DNA of 64,000 nt from Chinchilla lanigera (GCF_000276665.1 NW_004955487.1:5037856-5101855), one strand, 5' to 3'. Numbered from the stretch's first letter, positions 35,181 to 46,413 are shown. The notes: generated by a model from the letters alone, not told the origin. A program made the numbers and translations.

Positions 35181-38100
35181 AAACAGCTTTCCTGAGGCAC
35201 ATTTTGCATTTTACATTTAACCTACTGTTTCAAGCCTACAACTCAGTGCTTTCTGGCAGTTGTACCAACAGGCACGACCTGCTGTGCGTTGTTCCAGGAC
35301 TTCGTCTCCCTCTCCTAAGGCCCCTCCTGTCCTCACAGTGAATCCCATCTCGCCTGCTCCAGGCAACCACTGATCTACTTTCTGTCTCTATTTAATAATT
35401 TAGTTTTGATCAGAAAAGTAATAGTTTCCATTTTAGTTCCTTTGAATAACTCCAAGGGAAAAAAATAATTGACTGAATGAAACCCAGACTTCCTCCATTG
35501 ACCTGGTACCCAAGTGCCCTTTCTACCTATCACCTTCTGCTGCCCCTCCGCTGATGTGGCCCCATCACCCACACCAGGGCCTTGGCCCACCCTCCATGCC
35601 CTTCCTTTTGCCATCGATGTGGCAAGGCAGAATCCTTCTCTGTCCTTTAAAGTTCTGTCCCCATCTCCTGCTCAACAGATTTCCCTGGTGTCACAGAAAA
35701 GTAATTTTCTGTGACATTCCTGGTGTTCTCCCTAGGCTCGGGGCGTCTTCCTTGGTAGTTACTTACTGAAGTGGGCAGCTTGCTCCCCTGTGAGGCTGTG
35801 CGCTCTTGTGGACCCAGGCTCTGCCTTGCCAGCTCTGTGTCCTAGACCCCTGTCCCTCCACACCGTCCTGCCACCAGCCAGGGCTGCATGTGCCTCCTGC
35901 ATGGCATTTGCCACAGTTGTAATTGGCTCTTGAATTTTGTGGCATTGGCTGTACCCAGGTCACACAAGGTGGTGGGTCCCCAGCGTCCAGCCTGGAGCCA
36001 GTCCCACTTGAGGCTTTGGTGAATGCAGAATGAAAGCAGTGGCCGAGGGTACAGGTGTCTGTGGGTTATGTTTGCTTCTGTGTTGTATCTGCTGTCAGTA
36101 CCCTAGTTCTGATTTCAGTTAAACGACAAATCATCTCAGAAGAGATGCGTTCTGTTGAAATTGAGACTGATGTTGTTTCTGTGCTGTAGAGAACCTTGTT
36201 TCTCCCACTTGTGCACACTTCCATCCCTACACAAGCCCTTGGTGAAAATGGAGCCCCTTCCACCCCTTGCCCAAACCCACCACACAGTTGCAGTTCTGGG
36301 GCCTTGGGCCACGTCTCCCACCCCACATCTGTGTCCCTTGTCCACGGTGACATGGCATTGGCTTCTAAGGAATTCAAGACCAAACTAACCTGTGCCTGGG
36401 ACTGACCGTGGCTTTGGGGACCGCATAGCTAACTGGGCAGCACCTGCAGGTCAGCGGCTGGATAGTTACCCTTCTCCCAAGCCTGGCTCAGTTGGTCCGA
36501 CTGGTTAAACCCAGGTTCATCATGTCCGGTGAGGACGCACTGGTCTCTGTCCCTTGTAAACACGTGCTGTTGCTCCAAGCTTGCGATTCTTGGTGTGCCT
36601 GTCCATGTTCATCCTCTGGTGGGGGAGCATTGTGTTTTATCTGTCTTTGTGCTTACAGCCAGTCGCTGCATCAGTAATTTTGTGACAAATGAATTGGTGA
36701 ATTCACGGTTTGTTGTTCATACCGAGTTTGGTTTGAAGGTATTGATGGGACTCCATTTGAAGCCCCTGCTGAGTGTGTCTCTCAGGTACCGAAAGTTCAG
36801 AAAAGTGCCAGCTTGTCCTGTGTTACTCCACCAGTGGCTTTGGAGCATTGCTGGGGCTCCTTGAGCTCTCTCGGAGCACTGGGCTGTGCGGGGTGCAGTG
36901 AAGGTGGACGCTGCTTTTCAGGTTACATGGTGTGAGAGTGATAAGGTGGTCGCAGGGAGAGCCGCCAAGTGCCTGACGAAACAGAAAAGGGCAGAATGGG
37001 GGTGTCGGGGGAGGCAGGGATCACTTTCCAAAGGAGAAGGGGGCTGCTACATGGAGAAGGTGATGTCTGAGTAATTCCTGTGGGTGGGGGCTTGTTTCAG
37101 CTGGGGCGGGGTGGGAACAAAAGTTGGATCAGAGGAGCAGAGTTCAGCAGCAGAAGGTGAAGGTGAAAGTGGCAGGTAGGAATGGACTGTGGCGACCTTA
37201 ATACCGGAGGCAAGAAGCCCAGTGTTTGCTGGTGAGTCTGGCAGGACCGGGCAGGCAGAACCCCAGAGCAGGACCTTCATTGCCTCTGTTCAGAGAAGAT
37301 GGGGATGCCCTGCTGAGGCCCAGGATGTGCGAGAGGCCTGGAGGGGGCATTGTGGAAAGGCCTGGAAGGTGGCAAGGCCTCGGCAGCTGGTCGGGTAGGG
37401 GGAGGCATGGCTGTGGCACAGAGCACGTGTCCGAGAGTGGACTGTGAGGAGGACAGCGAGGACTGGCCACAGGGAGGAGGACAGCAAGGGACAGTCTCAG
37501 GGAGGAGGAAGATGGTGAGGGCCAGCCACAGGGAGGACACCAGAAGCCAGGCGGACAGAGCTGTGGTCAGCGGGCACCTTGGGGAGGAAAGTGCAGAACA
37601 AGAGGTCGGTGGGGGCGGTGCGTGCAGACGCGGGTTTCTGCAGCACACTCCTGCCCAGGCTTAGCAGAGGGCCCAGCGTGCCTCTGTGTAGAGGTGAGTC
37701 ATGGCTCAGGCCTGTGATTTGTTACCAATCCCTTCCTCGCATCCACAGACCTGATCTTCAGGCAGGCCTTCGGTGTTTAAGGTTTAGCTGTGAGGGCCGA
37801 TCCCTGCAAGTCGCAGCAGATGGCACAGCACCTTGGAGGAGTGAGTGCCAGGGTGTGCAGCAGTGCTGAGCTGTTTGTCCCGAGGTAGACATTACTGGAA
37901 TACCTGTTTCTGCAAAGACAGTCATTCACAGGTCACTTGGCAGGACCTGCCGCTGCTGCCAGCGTCACCACACATTGCGGTAGTATTTTTTGAGTGTGTT
38001 TTTGTCTCTGGAAGTTTCATGTGCAGAGCTGTGTCTGAAATCACCTCCCATACTGCCTTAAAAACAGCGCCAGGGCTTATTTACAGCAGTGGTGCCATTT

Positions 38101-38387
38101 TTCTGTCCCTTTTACCCACCCTCAGTGCTTTTGCTCCTGGTGCCCAGCCCTGTACCCCACACCTGCACTCACCCACCCCCTCAAGCACACCCTTTCCCTT
38201 GCACGCTGATGTCCTCTCTCACTCACACCCAGAAGTCACTCCCATGCCTTCCTGGCAGACAGAGGCCCCCATGCTGCCTTCATTCTGTGTCCATGTCGGG
38301 CACCTCCTGTGGGGAGCGGGGTCCGGGTTCCCCACAGCTCAGCAGGGCCGTGGCAGGGAGGGGAGTAGAAAGTGATATTTTCCTTTT

Positions 38388-38430
38388 CTTTCTTTTTTTA
38401 TTTTAAGAAGAAAAAAAACAAAACAAAATT
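38388..38430 (+). repeat. T-rich/A-rich low-complexity stretch
   Basis: ttcttttttttatttt followed by aagaagaaaaaaaacaaaac; near inverted symmetry, no SINE body attached. Confidence 0.85.
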
Positions 38431-38790
38431 TCAAAACAAGGTAATAGGAGGGTAACAATGGAAGCAGTGTTTTCTTGAAAGTGGTTCCATCATAGCTTCT
38501 TTTCAGATATTTTTCCCTCTGTTGCAGTGATTGTCTTTTCACAAACTTCATAGTTCAACAGGGTAAGGTTGTTACTGTAGACACTACAGATCTGGTACGT
38601 TCGGCAGCTACCTACCGTGAGTGAAAAGAAATTGCCAGGAAGAAGCTTGGGCCAGGGGAGGCGCCCTGTTGTGCCAGCCAGATTTTAAGTGAAGGTTAAT
38701 CATTACCAAATGTCCTCTCTCACACGCTTGCTACTCTTACTTTAGATTCAAATGGAAATGAAGGATTTCTTTCTTGTTTTTGTTTTTTAG

Positions 38791-38865
38791 ATTCAGAATA
38801 TGAACAACATAATCTCCTTCCCTTTGGACAGTTTGCTGAAAGGCGACCTGAAAGGAGTCAAAGGG
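38791..38865 (+). CDS. ASAP2: ASAP2 coding exon: BAR domain (residues ~116-140)
   Basis: A 75-base exon, exactly 25 codons, phase 0 at both ends, after a strong polypyrimidine acceptor (tgttttttag) and before donor gtgaga. It encodes [16 protein letters not shown] followed by KGDLKGVKG. The Lys-Gly-Asp-Leu-Lys-Gly-Val-Lys-Gly run is shared by ASAP1 and ASAP2, while the N-terminal half (ASAP1: LQGLSHNVIFTLDSLL) is ASAP2-type. In the BAR fold it joins two long helices. Because its length is a multiple of three, skipping it would keep the frame; nothing in the sequence shows that it is skipped. Confidence 0.98.
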
Positions 38866-39784
38866 GTGAGACAGCAATCCTCTCGCGGGTGTTTGTGTGT
38901 CTCCCAGAGTCACAGGCAGGCCAGCTCTTCGGTGGCCACCACAGGGGCCTATCCTTCCTGGGGCCACGAGAGGGCTTTCAGCCTTTATTTCCTTTGGTTT
39001 GCATGTTGACACTGCTTTTGGCCTGAACGGTGGTGACTCTTGGCCTTTTTGGTTGTGCTGTTGGGGCTGTGAACATCCTAAGGGGACAGATGGGGGAAGG
39101 GTAGATTAAAGATTCTGAGCCTCAAGCTCAGAGGCCCTGGGAGAGAGTCAGTTTCCAGCTGGAGAGAGGGTGCTGGCAAAGGTGGTTTTCCTCTTGGGAA
39201 AGGCAGGATCCTCAGGGCGTTCTGTTCAGGATAAGCCTGGCCCCACACACAGGAGCACACAGGCTGGGACCACGACACAGTAGGGGGCAAGCAGCAGGCA
39301 GGGCCAGAGGGGGTCTCACCTGGGCACATCTGGAAGCCTCACCTGGCCCATGTTGGAACCTCTGCTTTCAGAGTGTGCCAGGAGAGAGCTGTTAGGACTC
39401 CAAGGAGTATTGCCCATTCTCCCTGGGTCAGCCAGAAACCCGGCGGGGAGGGTGCCGGGCAGAGGAGAGGCAGGCCCAGAGCGGGCGCATGGACCAGTGC
39501 TGTGCACCAGGCTGTGGGGATGGGGCGGGTAGGGCGGGTTGAATAGCCAGGAAAAGAGGGTTTCACACTTTCGGAAGAAGCCTCTTCAAGTGAAAGTAAC
39601 TGTGTCAGAACCAGTGATAGGATTTTTAGTGGCTCAGTAATTTTTGAAGCCAGACTTTGAGAGAGTTTGAAACCCTAAATGCCAGAGACAGGAGAGCACA
39701 CAAAAGCCCTAGTAGGCTGTGGGTAGCTCTCAGATTCTGATTGTTGGGCTCAAATCAGGGTAATCGGCATCAAGCAGATGTATT

Positions 39785-39877
39785 CAGAGTCCCTTTTGTA
39801 GGGCTGAGGATATAGCTCAGTGGCACAGGGTCCTGAGTTTGATTCCTGGTACCAAAAACAAAACAGAGTCCCTTTCT
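39785..39877 (+). mobile_element. ID SINE with ~20-bp internal deletion and target duplication
   Basis: The element at 39801-39861 reads agggctgaggatatagctca, gtggcacag, then directly ggtcctgagtttgattcc. The cgcctgcctggcaagcgcaa part is missing. Flanks share cagagtccctttt and cagagtccctttc, plus ttgtag on both sides. Confidence 0.9.
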
Positions 39878-40016
39878 TGTAGAGAGATAAACTGAAATAT
39901 TTGCAGGGTTGAGGTGACAGGATGGGCTGGGGGTAATATTTATAACTGGGTGGTGAGCACATTATCTAGGTCTCTCTACTTTTGTGTGCATTTGTTGTAT
40001 TCTCTAATGAATATTC

Positions 40017-40150
40017 TATAATCCCAACACTGGGAAGGCTGAGGCAGGAGAATAACTGTGAGTTTGACTCTGGCCTGGGCTATGTAGTGAGCCCATGTGG
40101 CCAAAAAAAAAAAAAAAAAGCAGGAGAGAGAGAGAGAGACAGAAAGAAAA
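40017..40150 (+). mobile_element. 5'-truncated B1 SINE with GA-rich tail
   Basis: Starts at tataatcccaacactgggaa and ends ggccaaaaaaaaaaaaaaaa. The tail continues as gagagagagagagagaca. Confidence 0.87.
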
Positions 40151-40216
40151 AGAGGCCCCACTCATCTAAGTTAAAGGCTGTGTTAGGGGTTGTTTATTTT
40201 CCATGGGATTCTACAC

Positions 40217-40301
40217 CTTTTTTTTTTTTTTTGGTTTTTTTCTCCAGTACCTTGCGCTTGCCAGGCAGGCGCTTTTGCCGCTGAGCTAAATCCCCAGCCC
40301 C
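40217..40301 (-). mobile_element. ID SINE lacking its B-box segment
   Basis: Antisense: T15, ggtttttttctccagtacc joins directly to ttgcgcttgccaggcagg, then gctgagctaaatccccag. The ggaattgaactcatga segment is missing. Confidence 0.9.
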
Positions 40302-40431
40302 CACCATTTTTTTTTAATACACCATTTATTACACAAGTTAATGCCCACTCAGGACCAGCCTAAGGATAAGGAAGTTTATCTTGCACAGAAGTTAATAATC
40401 AGTCCTGCTTAATTGCTGCCTCTGTTTACAG

Positions 40432-40481
40432 GATTTGAAAAAGCCTTTTGACAAAGCTTGGAAGGACTATGAAACAAAAAT
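40432..40481 (+). CDS. ASAP2: ASAP2 coding exon: BAR domain (residues ~141-157)
   Basis: A short 50-base exon after tttacag and before the consensus donor gtgagt. It encodes DLKKPFDKAWKDYETK, 16 codons, plus two bases (at) of an isoleucine codon completed by the first base of the exon at 42894. This motif is identical in ASAP1 and ASAP2. Its small size means it can only be recognised by splicing into its neighbours, but both the frame on each side and the residues fit exactly. Confidence 0.97.
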
Positions 40482-40759
40482 GTGAGTGTTTTCATTTTTT
40501 AACTGTTGGTACAGTAATTTGAGAATTCAACTTTGTCTAGCTTTGATTGTATAAAAGGATTGTGTGAGTAAACCTTAATCCAGGGAAGAATTTCCGGAAA
40601 GCTGTGTCACTGTGTTTGCTGTGAGGACAGGTGCTTCTCTACCTGGTGGCTACATCCAGAAATGGCTTCTGTGAGGTCCCTTGTCCCTTTTTCTTTAGCA
40701 TCATAGTGGTTACAAGATGTAATGTTCAAGGAAGTTCAGAAAAGGAATTGGATTAGTAA

Positions 40760-41180
40760 CCTCCCTCACTGGTGAAACACGGTACTCTACACCCACAACT
40801 TAAAGGTGGAGAGGTTTACTTTGGCTCAGGTTTCAGCCCATGGTCATCTCGCTGCAAGGCAGGGTGCATGGCACAGGGGTCTGGCAGAGGAGAGCTGCTC
40901 ACCCCTTGGGGACAGGAAGCAGAGAGGAGGGTAGAGCTGTGGAGGAGATGAACCCTTCCAGGGCATGCTCCCAGTGACCTCCTCTTCTGGCTCCACCTCC
41001 AACACCACATTTAGCCATAAAGTCACCAGTGGGCCAGGGCACTGATCCATGATTCCATCATGGTCCTCTGGCTCCAAGGCAGGGTGCATGGCACAGGGGT
41101 CTGGCAGAGGAGAGTCCTCCCCAGAGTCCACCTCTGAGTGCATGAGGCTGGGGCGGGGGCCAGCCAGATAGAAACCATAG
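40760..41180 (-). mobile_element. MaLR-like LTR, antisense, with internal 40-bp direct duplication
   Basis: In reverse complement: ctatggtttctatctggctg, cctcatgcactcagaggtgg, tgggctgaaacctgagcc, aaagtaaacctctccacc. On the + strand 40855-40894 and 41075-41114 are identical over 40 bases (start caaggcagggtgcatgg), 220 bases apart. Confidence 0.75.
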
Positions 41181-42164
41181 TGAAAGTCAAGGCCAATTTG
41201 TCTTAGGTGGTGTTTTTTTTCTTTCTTGTTTTAAACAATTTCTCCATTTTATTACCCTTCATGAGAGCAGTGTTATCTTCAGACTTTGTCTTCCTGGTGA
41301 TTTGTGAAAGCTGTCTGCTTTTAGCTTTGGGGCTGTCTTTCTCTGAAATACCAACCCTCTCAGTTTTAGAGAGATTTTGTAACACTTGTCTGATGGCTTG
41401 ATCTGCCAGAAAAGAATGGCATAGTTCTGAAAAGCAGGCGCAGTTGACTCCCGAATGTGGACGAGCCCGCAGCTGGCTGGCTGCAGACCGTTATCCTAAC
41501 GTTTCCTGCAGTTTTTCATCCCAGGGTTGGAGCTGAAACTAGTAAGAAATGAACTAGCGCTGATGGGATTAAGGCTTTCAGTTATTTTAAATGCTGTTAG
41601 AACAGAAAGTATTCTTAAATGACTTGTGTTTGCTTTATCATCTCTGTGCTTTGGGGATTGGAGACTTTCTGAATGGAAATAGAAGCTCTCATTTGAAGCC
41701 ATCTGGTAAGGAGAAAGGTGTTAGGAAGGAAGTCACTGAGTTGACTCCAAGTGATTAAGTCTCTTAAAAAACAGCTTGGGTATATTTTCAGTAGGAAAGG
41801 GTCACAAAGCTCAAACAAATGCGTATTAAACCTGTGGTACTCCCGTCTCTGGCTCAGTTTGTCTACATCACAGGATGCTTGGACATGAGGGTGGAGTTTC
41901 ATGGGTGGCAGGCAGTCAGTCCTCTGTTGGACCAGGGTGGGGGTTGTTAAACCCGGAGACCTCGAAGGTCTTCTCATGCAGAGAGGAGCCCTGCCTTATC
42001 CTGCACTTTCATGTCCTGAGTCTCTGGCCAGCATTCCCGCTTCACAGATGGAAACCAAGACCCAGTGGGGTGTGCTGGTTCCCCAAAGGGCAGAGGGTCT
42101 TTAGGGGACACCAGGAAGGCACCTGTGAGAGGGAAGTTTATAGCAGTGAATGCCCACATTAAAA

Positions 42165-42625
42165 GAATAGCATGATCCCAGGTGGATAACCCAATGATTC
42201 ACTTCATGGGCCTAGACGAACAATAATCCAAATCTGAAACTAATAGAAGGAAAACAGTTATTAAAAAAACCACAGAGGATCAATGAATCACAGAGTTGGT
42301 TCTTTGAAAGGATGAACAAGATTAATAAGCCCTTAGCCAAACTTACCAAAAAAGGAAAGAAAAAAATCTCATCTTAACCCAATTAGAAATGAAAAAGGTG
42401 AAATTGCAGCAGAAACTGCCAAAAAAATCCAGTGGATTATAAGAAACTACTTTAAAATCTTACATTCTGGTAAATCAGAGAACCACCTAGATACAGATGC
42501 ATTACCAAAATTGAACCAAGAGGCTATAAAAACCCCAACAGACCAATAACAGGCAACAAAATAGAGACAGTAACGAAAACTAAGAAAAATCCAAGACCCG
42601 GTGGATTCCCTATAGAATTCTGCCA
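42165..42625 (+). mobile_element. L1 ORF2 fragment, sense, inactive
   Basis: gatcaatgaatcacagagtt, ggttctttgaaaggatgaac, aagattaataagcccttagc, gaggctataaaaaccccaac, ccaagacccggtggattcc match the stretch between endonuclease and reverse transcriptase of L1 ORF2. All frames carry stops. Confidence 0.88.
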
Positions 42626-42893
42626 CACTTTTGGGGAGATGTAGGCCAGTGGCTTCCTGACCCTTCTGTGAGGTGAAAGGCAGGGAGCACTGCCAGCCTC
42701 ATCCCTGGAGTTATTGCTGTCACTACCATCACTCTGCGCGGCTTCCTGTCTAGAGCATTCACAGCCGTTTTGCCCCAAAACTCATGGCAAGTGCTGGTCA
42801 GGCAGCCTGGTCTGGGGTGGCCAGGGACTGTCCCGTGCACAGTGCCACCCAAGGGGCCTCATGATTATCCTTGCCTCCTGTGCGTCCCCCCAG

Positions 42894-43023
42894 AACCAAA
42901 ATAGAAAAGGAGAAGAAGGAACACGCCAAGCTTCACGGGATGATTCGCACTGAAATAAGTGGGGCAGAAATTGCGGAAGAGATGGAAAAGGAGCGGCGCT
43001 TCTTCCAGCTCCAGATGTGCGAG
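42894..43023 (+). CDS. ASAP2: ASAP2 coding exon: BAR domain (residues ~157-200)
   Basis: This 130-base exon follows cccccccag and precedes donor gtaagg. The first base completes isoleucine, then it reads TKIEKEKKEHAKLHGMI, RTEISGAEIAEEMEKER and RFFQLQMCE, 43 codons, ending in phase 0. The charged, heptad-like pattern is the long central helix of the BAR domain, whose basic face contacts membrane lipids in the family. It is ASAP2-type: LHGMIRTEISG and RRFFQ, against QHGMIRTEITG and RRLFQ in ASAP1. Confidence 0.98.
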
Positions 43024-43161
43024 GTAAGGCATAGGACAGGCCAGGTTCTGGGCTGTGGCTGGCTGTACCTGGCAGCGCCACCTACCATGACTTCCCTGGT
43101 GGGTCAGACCCGTGGCTTCCAGAACACCCAGCCCTGAGGGATTACTACACGGTGGACAGTT

Positions 43162-43261
43162 TGTTTTGGTAGGGAAGGGCCGGGGACATAGCTCAGTGGC
43201 ATAAGCGCCTGCCTAGTACCAAAAAAAAAAACCCAAAATAAAACTCCTGTTTTGCTAGGGA
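43162..43261 (+). mobile_element. ID SINE with B box deleted and target duplication
   Basis: The element at 43176-43247 reads gccggggacatagctcagtg, gcataagcgcctgcctag, then directly taccaaaaaaaaaaa. Flanks are tgttttggtaggga at 43162-43175 and tgttttgctaggga at 43248-43261 (13 of 14 equal). Confidence 0.92.
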
Positions 43262-43329
43262 GGGGAGATGTGGTTTCCTGGAGATGGAACTGAGTTCCTC
43301 TAATACTGGCCTTTTTTAAAAGTACAATT

Positions 43330-43830
43330 TGCAGTACATCTTGATAGCATTCCTCGTGGGGCCTTGGCACATGCACAGCGCATCTTAATTCTTCTTACGC
43401 CCCTTCCCCTCCGGCCCCTCTCTGCATCTCTTGGTCCCTTTCCCATTTGTAAAAAGTCTGTCTACTGTTTGCTATTATTATTATCTCTTTTCTTTTGCTC
43501 TTTATTTATAGTTTGTGGTTTTCATCTAAGAGAAATCATGCTGTATTTAAGCTTGCGTTACTCACTTATTTCAGTTAACATTACAGTCTCAAGGTACATC
43601 TATTTTTGTACCAGTGACTCATTTATCCCTCTTTGTGGCAGAGTAGTACTCCATTGTGTGTAAGCACCACCTTTTCTTTATCTGTTCATCTGTTGATGGA
43701 CACATGACTGCTTCAAGATGCAGTTGTTGTGAGTTGTGCTTCAGTAAACATGGGTGTGCACGCATGTATGCTTACAATTTGGTTGCAACCAGAATCATGG
43801 AATTAAATTCATGAGCCAAGTTACCACTAT
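43330..43830 (-). mobile_element. L1 3'-end fragment, antisense
   Basis: gttaacattacagtctcaag, gtagtactccattgtgtgt, ttctttatctgttcatctgt, tgatggacacatgactgctt are typical of an antisense L1 end. The 5' side (cgccccttcccctcc, tctctgcatctc, tatttatagtttgtgg) parallels the L1 at 47435. Confidence 0.85.
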
Positions 43831-44239
43831 ACTCAGCACTTTGGTGGTTTCAGTGAGGAATCTGGGCTCCCACTGCACCAGGGAAGTCAGAGATAGAGGA
43901 GGGAGGAGAGGAGTCTGCTGGGAAAATGCCCCGTGCCCAGGGAGAAGCATGCCCAGACTCCACCAGCTCCCTGCCAGGGCCCTGGGGTGCTCCTGTCCCA
44001 TGGCCTTGGCCTTGTCCTGGGAAGGGGGAAGGGGACACAGCAGGATGGACACAGGCAGGGCCAGAGACCTTACCACCATGAAGGCTGTTCCTGAAGCTTT
44101 CTACTTCTTTGCCTGCCGTATGGGTACAAGGCATTGCTCCCACTGCTCTGGGGTCTGCTCCCCCAGCTGGGCCTACAAAACCCTGGGTGCCGGGTGGTGA
44201 GTGTCCTTCCCACAGCAGTGTACCTTGGTGAACAAGGCC

Positions 44240-44410
44240 ATAGTCACTGTCATCTATGTATCCTGGTAGCTTTTATGATTATCCCTTAGAATAAATTCCT
44301 GTAAATAGGATTTCTGGGTCGAAGGGTACCTGCCTTTTAGGGGTTGGTACATTGCCAAACATTTTATTAACAAATGTACCATTTTGATCTACTGCCAGAC
44401 ATCCAATTAA
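44240..44410 (-). mobile_element. L1 3'-end relic, antisense
   Basis: aataaattcctgtaaatagg, atttctgggtcgaagggtac, ggggttggtacattgccaaa. It probably continues the L1 at 43330-43830. Confidence 0.6.
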
Positions 44411-45162
44411 AGTGAAAGATACCAAAAAGGACTGAGAAGAGGACCTCTAGGCAGTTCTTACTAAAGTGTGTGTGTTGAGGGGCTATAGTTTTGTGGCAGC
44501 TTCCTGTCCCCTTATTGGGCTGCATGGCTGACCTGGGGAAGAGTGGACATGGGATCATCCCATGTGGCAGCTGGGACATTGTGTGGCTTAGTATTCCAGG
44601 GCATTGTGTTCCAGAGATGTGATGTTCTCAGGGTCCTGTATAGTATGTCACATAGAGGAAGGGTAGGGAACCTATGGGGTCCCTATCTGTGAGCCTCCAG
44701 GAGAGAATGAATGTATTTCTTGATACTAGCTTTATGGATCACTGGGCCTTCCTGCTACTACCTCTGTGGTCATTAATGAGTTCTCCAAGTCAGAAATGGC
44801 TTTAACGCACTTCAGTGTGAAACTTGCCTCTTTAACAGCCACGTGTAGAGAACCATCTTGGAGTTGGCATGGTGACAAGGGTATCTGCTGGAGGATACTA
44901 GTGGTTGGAGTTCTGAATGACGACTTGCCTCGTGGAAGGGACCTAGGGCAGAAGTGGGCACAGCAAGATCTGAGATGGGTGGAGACCCATCCAGAGACCC
45001 TTCCTTTTGCTGGAAGCAAAGCCCTTCCAGCAGGCTGGGGGGAATGTCCTACGAGTAGGGCTTATTGGCTCTCAAATGTTTATCCAGTGAGCAGAGAACT
45101 CATTCAGTACCTAAGAGAGGCACTTAGTTATTTTGTGGCTCACAGAAGGCATTAGGGGTTAT

Positions 45163-45312
45163 ACTGAATGTGGTGGCGCAATCTATAATCCCACCACTCG
45201 GGAGGCTGAGGCAGGAGGATCACCACAAGTTTGAGGCCAGCCAGGGCTACATAATGAGTTCAAGGCTGGCCTGGACTACATAGCAAGACCTTGTTTCAAA
45301 AAAAAAAGAGAA
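45163..45312 (+). mobile_element. B1 SINE with internal duplication
   Basis: Sense copy: gaatgtggtggcgcaatcta, ggaggctgaggcaggagg, both blocks (ctacataatgagttcaagg), tail ccttgtttcaaaaaaa. Confidence 0.92.
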
Positions 45313-45444
45313 GGCATCAGGTGTCTGCCACGATGTGTGCCCAAGGTAGAAGACATCAAGGAAGAAGTAATCTGTCTTCAGAAATTCCAGTAAAGCTCAT
45401 ACTCTGCTCATTCCCGTGACAGTTCTTTCTTTGTTTCCTAACAG

Positions 45445-45530
45445 TATCTGCTGAAGGTGAATGAAATCAAGATTAAAAAGGGAGTGGATTTACTTCAGAA
45501 TCTGATCAAATACTTCCATGCCCAGTGCAA
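45445..45530 (+). CDS. ASAP2: ASAP2 coding exon: BAR domain (residues ~201-229)
   Basis: An 86-base exon after ctaacag and before a consensus donor gtaagt. It encodes YLLKVNEIKIKKGVDLL and QNLIKYFHAQC, 28 codons, plus two bases (aa) of an asparagine codon completed at 51741. Lysine-rich KIKKG is part of the positively charged BAR surface. LLKVNEIKIKKG and KYFHAQC mark ASAP2; ASAP1 has LIKVNEIKTKKG and KYYHAQC. Confidence 0.98.
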
Positions 45531-45724
45531 GTAAGTCCTTTTCTCCTTTTGAATGTTTCTCCATGTGTGGCAGCTTCTGTTAGATTATAGCACTATAGTG
45601 AGAATATACACTCACTTAGAAATCTGTAGCCAGTGCGTGCTGCGTGGTTGAACCTTGGGACTGTGCTAACTCAAGGGCCCCGGATGCAGAGGCCATGCGC
45701 GGCACAATTCTTTTTACCTGCCAG

Positions 45725-45955
45725 GCCAGGAAGAAGCAAACTCCCAGACTATTGGTTGCCACAGCTATGGAAGGGAACGGTAGAGAATGACTGCTAATGG
45801 GCCTGGGGTCACTTTTTGAGGTACTAGAAAAGTGCTGGAATTAGCGCTGATTGCAAAACTTTGTGAGTATACTAAGAGTCACTGTACTGTTCAGTATAAA
45901 AGGGTGAAGGTCTAAGAATCATCTCAATAAAAAATAGGCCTACGATATCAAAAAC
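45725..45955 (+). mobile_element. L1 3' UTR relic, sense
   Basis: cagactattggttgccacag, gaatgactgctaatgggcct, ggggtcactttttgaggtac, caaaactttgtgagtatact, agtataaaagggtgaagg, atctcaataaaaaatagg; the order is that of an old L1 3' end. Confidence 0.75.
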
Positions 45956-46413
45956 ATTTACAGCAGTTACCACATGCATTGATTTTCACCTTTTTTGTAG
46001 GAGGCAGACTAGTTTGATCTGAGGCAGGAGCTCAGATGTGGTTTGTGTGTCAGGAGAAATGAGTGGTGTTGATACAGGGTATTACATTAAGAAACTGCTT
46101 TCCTACATTACTGATGCTACACAGCTGGTGACCATGGTAAGCAGAGGAGAGGACCTTCCCAGTTCAGGTACTCAGCTTAGCCCTGTGTGTCAGCTCTTCG
46201 CATTCTGCCTGGTCTTTCATGTACTTCTGCCCCTGGGCACCAGCCGCTGCACTGAACAGACCCCTGCCTGCCTGGCTCACTCACCTGACAGTCTCACTGA
46301 TCACAGGCTGACGTCAGGCCTTGTTCTGAGACAGAGAGGCATGGGCATACTTCCGCCTGGAGTCAACTCAGGGACTTGGACCTCAGAATTGGGTGCTCAT
46401 AAAATGTGCTGAG

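Larger units (their letters stand above)
24968..38790 (+). other. ASAP2: ASAP2 intron, 13.8 kb
   Basis: This is the longest complete intron in the window, from gtcagt to gttttttag. It holds two MaLR-like LTR copies, B1, B1-dID and ID SINEs, an L1 3' end split by a B1, MIR relics, and the mosaic duplication at 31550-31652 with its two source segments at 30217-30283 and 30916-30953. A purine-rich stretch occupies about 26700-27060. 38388-38430 is T-rich then A-rich low-complexity DNA. I recognise nothing in 24968-26334, 27060-27599, 27800-28690, 28844-29859, 29975-30216, 30620-30915, 31653-32324, 32670-33094, 33461-35097, 35181-38387 or 38431-38790. Confidence 0.85.
38866..40431 (+). other. ASAP2: ASAP2 intron, 1.6 kb
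   Basis: The intron runs from gtgaga to gtttacag. It holds two internally deleted ID SINEs (39801, 40217) and a 5'-truncated B1 with a GA-rich tail. 38866-39784 shows no recognisable repeat or gene. Confidence 0.9.
40482..42893 (+). other. ASAP2: ASAP2 intron, 2.4 kb
   Basis: The intron runs from gtgagt to a C-rich acceptor, ccccccag. It carries an antisense MaLR-like LTR with an internal 40-bp direct duplication (40760-41180) and an L1 ORF2 fragment (42165-42625). Nothing is recognised in 41180-42160; a 60-codon lysine-rich minus-strand open frame at 41203-41385 has no identified relative. Confidence 0.88.
43024..45444 (+). other. ASAP2: ASAP2 intron, 2.4 kb
   Basis: The intron runs from gtaagg to cctaacag. 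It contains an ID SINE lacking its B box (43176), antisense L1 3' pieces (43330-43830 and 44240-44410) and a B1 (45163). 43831-44239 and 44411-45162 show nothing recognisable. Confidence 0.9.

Noticed and set aside
42165..42625. Live L1 reverse transcriptase gene
   Set aside because: Only a short ORF2 fragment with stops in every frame; the same holds for 54440-55005.
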